Source: Jatrophihabitans sp. GAS493 (GTDB lineage Bacteria; Actinomycetota; Actinomycetes; Mycobacteriales; Jatrophihabitantaceae). Taken from it: DNA of 64,000 bases. Shown here in pieces: positions 63,099 through 64,000 of the stretch. The notes below the pieces were generated by a model. It did not search any database and had not been told where the DNA came from. It saw only the letters and a program-made list of their open reading frames with translations. The DNA lies in the NCBI RefSeq assembly GCF_900230215.1, contig NZ_LT907982.1, positions 3,582,001 through 3,646,000 on the forward strand. Direction: 5' to 3'. The translations under genes were made by a program, and so were the position numbers. Each line of letters starts with the position of its first letter. The first letter of the stretch is position 1.

Positions 63099-63775
63099 GC
63101 AGCGGAGCGGGACGCCCGAGACATGCCCCAGTGCAGCGCGAAGGAAGCACCGGGCGCGAACAGATTCTGGACGCGGCCTCCGAACTCTTCAGCGAGTGGG
63201 GCTATGGCGCCGCTTCGACACGACGAATCGCCGAAGCAGTAGGGGTAAAGCAAGCGTCCATCTACTACCACTTCAGTAACAAGCAGGAGATTCTTGCCAG
63301 TCTGTTGGCCGGCACCGTACGACCGTCTCTGGACTTCAGTCGTCGCCTCGCCCGCACCCACGAGCCGGCCCACGTGCAGCTCTATGCGTTGACGCATTTC
63401 GATGTCGAACTCCTCAGCTCGGGCAAGTGGAACGTCGGCGCCCTTTACACGCTCCCCGAACTACGCGCGGAGCAGTTCGCCCCGTTCCGCCACGAGCGCG
63501 AGCTGCTTCGACGGGCGTACGGACGGCGAGTCGAGAGTGGCGCGACCAGTGGATCGTTCTGCCTAGACGACGCCGACGTCGCCACCTCACTGGTCTTCGC
63601 CCTGGCCGAGAGCGTCATCGCTCGACGAGCGGATGGACGTCGGCCGCATCCCGATCTCCCCGATCTGGTCGCTACCGCCGCATTGCGACTGCTGCACTGC
63701 GAAGTGGACGACCTCGCAACCGCCGCCGTCGAATGCAAGCGGATGCGAGCACTCGCTCCACCGATTCCGAAGTAA
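63086..63775 (+). CDS. TetR-family transcriptional regulator
   Basis: A 229-residue regulator, HTH TRRIAEAVGVKQASIYYHFS (about 46-65) preceded by REQILDAASELFSEWGYGAA. The C-terminal region is the ligand domain. It is divergent from the ABC/hydrolase operon and carries its own operator palindrome over its start codon, so it is the likely local repressor, released by a substrate or intermediate of the pathway. Confidence 0.93.
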   Translation: MTGIGSGAGRPRHAPVQREGSTGREQILDAASELFSEWGYGAASTRRIAEAVGVKQASIYYHFSNKQEILASLLAGTVRPSLDFSRRLARTHEPAHVQLYALTHFDVELLSSGKWNVGALYTLPELRAEQFAPFRHERELLRRAYGRRVESGATSGSFCLDDADVATSLVFALAESVIARRADGRRPHPDLPDLVATAALRLLHCEVDDLATAAVECKRMRALAPPIPK

Positions 63776-63842
63776 CTTCGGCGCCGTCTCGGATCAATCG
63801 CCCTATAAACACGGCACAATCCTGGATCACCATCGATCCCGT

Positions 63843-63908
63843 TTGCGGTGGCTGTCTCGGGGACTTGCGGTGGTTGTCTCGGCGATCTGCGGTAGCTGTC
63901 TCGGCGAC
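63843..63908. repeat. Three 22-bp direct repeats
   Basis: TTGCGGTGGCTGTCTCGGGG (63843), TTGCGGTGGTTGTCTCGGCG (63865) and CTGCGGTAGCTGTCTCGGCG (63887), each followed by two further bases, joined without spacers. Repeats of about 20-25 bp arranged this way occur at the ends of some IS21-family elements, where they bind transposase. The window ends 92 bases later, so the rest of any element is out of view. Confidence 0.75.
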
Positions 63909-64000
63909 GATCAGACCACACCCTCCGGGGCGGGCAGATGGTCTTCACAACATGCCTTATTTCACAGGGCATTCGCTTGCGCGACTATTCGAACCGATGT

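Noticed and set aside
1-64000. CRISPR array, prophage, plasmid origin or rRNA operon
   Set aside because: No spaced identical repeats of array type, no phage structural or integrase module apart from the XerC-type housekeeping gene, and no rRNA-like sequence was seen.

Overview
This is a stretch of high-GC chromosome from an actinomycete (Actinomycetota). The evidence is the gene order rlmN-cdsA-frr-pyrH-tsf-rpsB / xerC-dprA-yifB-yraN / DUF2469-rnhB-NUDIX-lepB-rplS-trmD-rimM-KH-rpsP, frequent GTG and TTG starts, an LAXTG-type sortase signal, and an alanine dehydrogenase with the Lys75/His96 pair of the mycobacterial enzyme. A free-living soil or plant-associated lineage near the Frankiales/Jatrophihabitantales is my guess; genus cannot be set from the sequence alone.

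Layout. 0-7.1 kb: an amine catabolic island (amino-acid permease cut by the window edge, agmatinase-family ureohydrolase, Lrp regulator, omega-transaminase, alanine dehydrogenase, FAD amine oxidase). 7.1-25 kb: housekeeping core for translation, phospholipid synthesis, DNA processing and protein export, almost all on the minus strand, with a structured leader before rpsB and a hairpin between tsf and pyrH. 25.4-29 kb: a GH1 beta-glucosidase behind a CebR-like operator, then an unfamiliar two-gene cassette (a cysteine-free helical protein and a small cysteine-free probable beta protein) downstream of a LuxR-type regulator. 29-32.8 kb: amidohydrolase, HIT protein and thrS. 33-36.1 kb: a large sortase-anchored SdrD-type surface protein. 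36.2-36.4 kb: tRNA-Val(CAC) and its terminator.

36.4-40.1 kb: a Fur-family-regulated metal ABC transporter. 40.2-42.7 kb: a secreted polysaccharide-lyase-like protein, a small hypothetical and an SDR. 42.7-47.4 kb: a giant secreted DNase/5'-nucleotidase. 47.7-49.6 kb: an APH-like kinase and a HAD protein in tandem. 49.6-53.6 kb: HtrA-type protease, CPA2 antiporter, a DUF6325-like protein and a SHOCT protein.

53.8-63.8 kb holds the most interesting unit: eight tightly packed minus-strand genes behind a divergent TetR regulator. They encode a Dpp/Opp-type ABC importer, an isochorismatase-fold amidohydrolase, a metallo-beta-lactamase-fold hydrolase, an arylmalonate decarboxylase/maleate isomerase-like enzyme fused to a GAF domain, and an imidase/HpPgdA-type deacetylase. 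I read this as an uptake and catabolic operon for a cyclic imide, half-amide or related heterocycle; that is inference. The window ends in three 22-bp tandem repeats that resemble the repeated ends of some insertion sequences.
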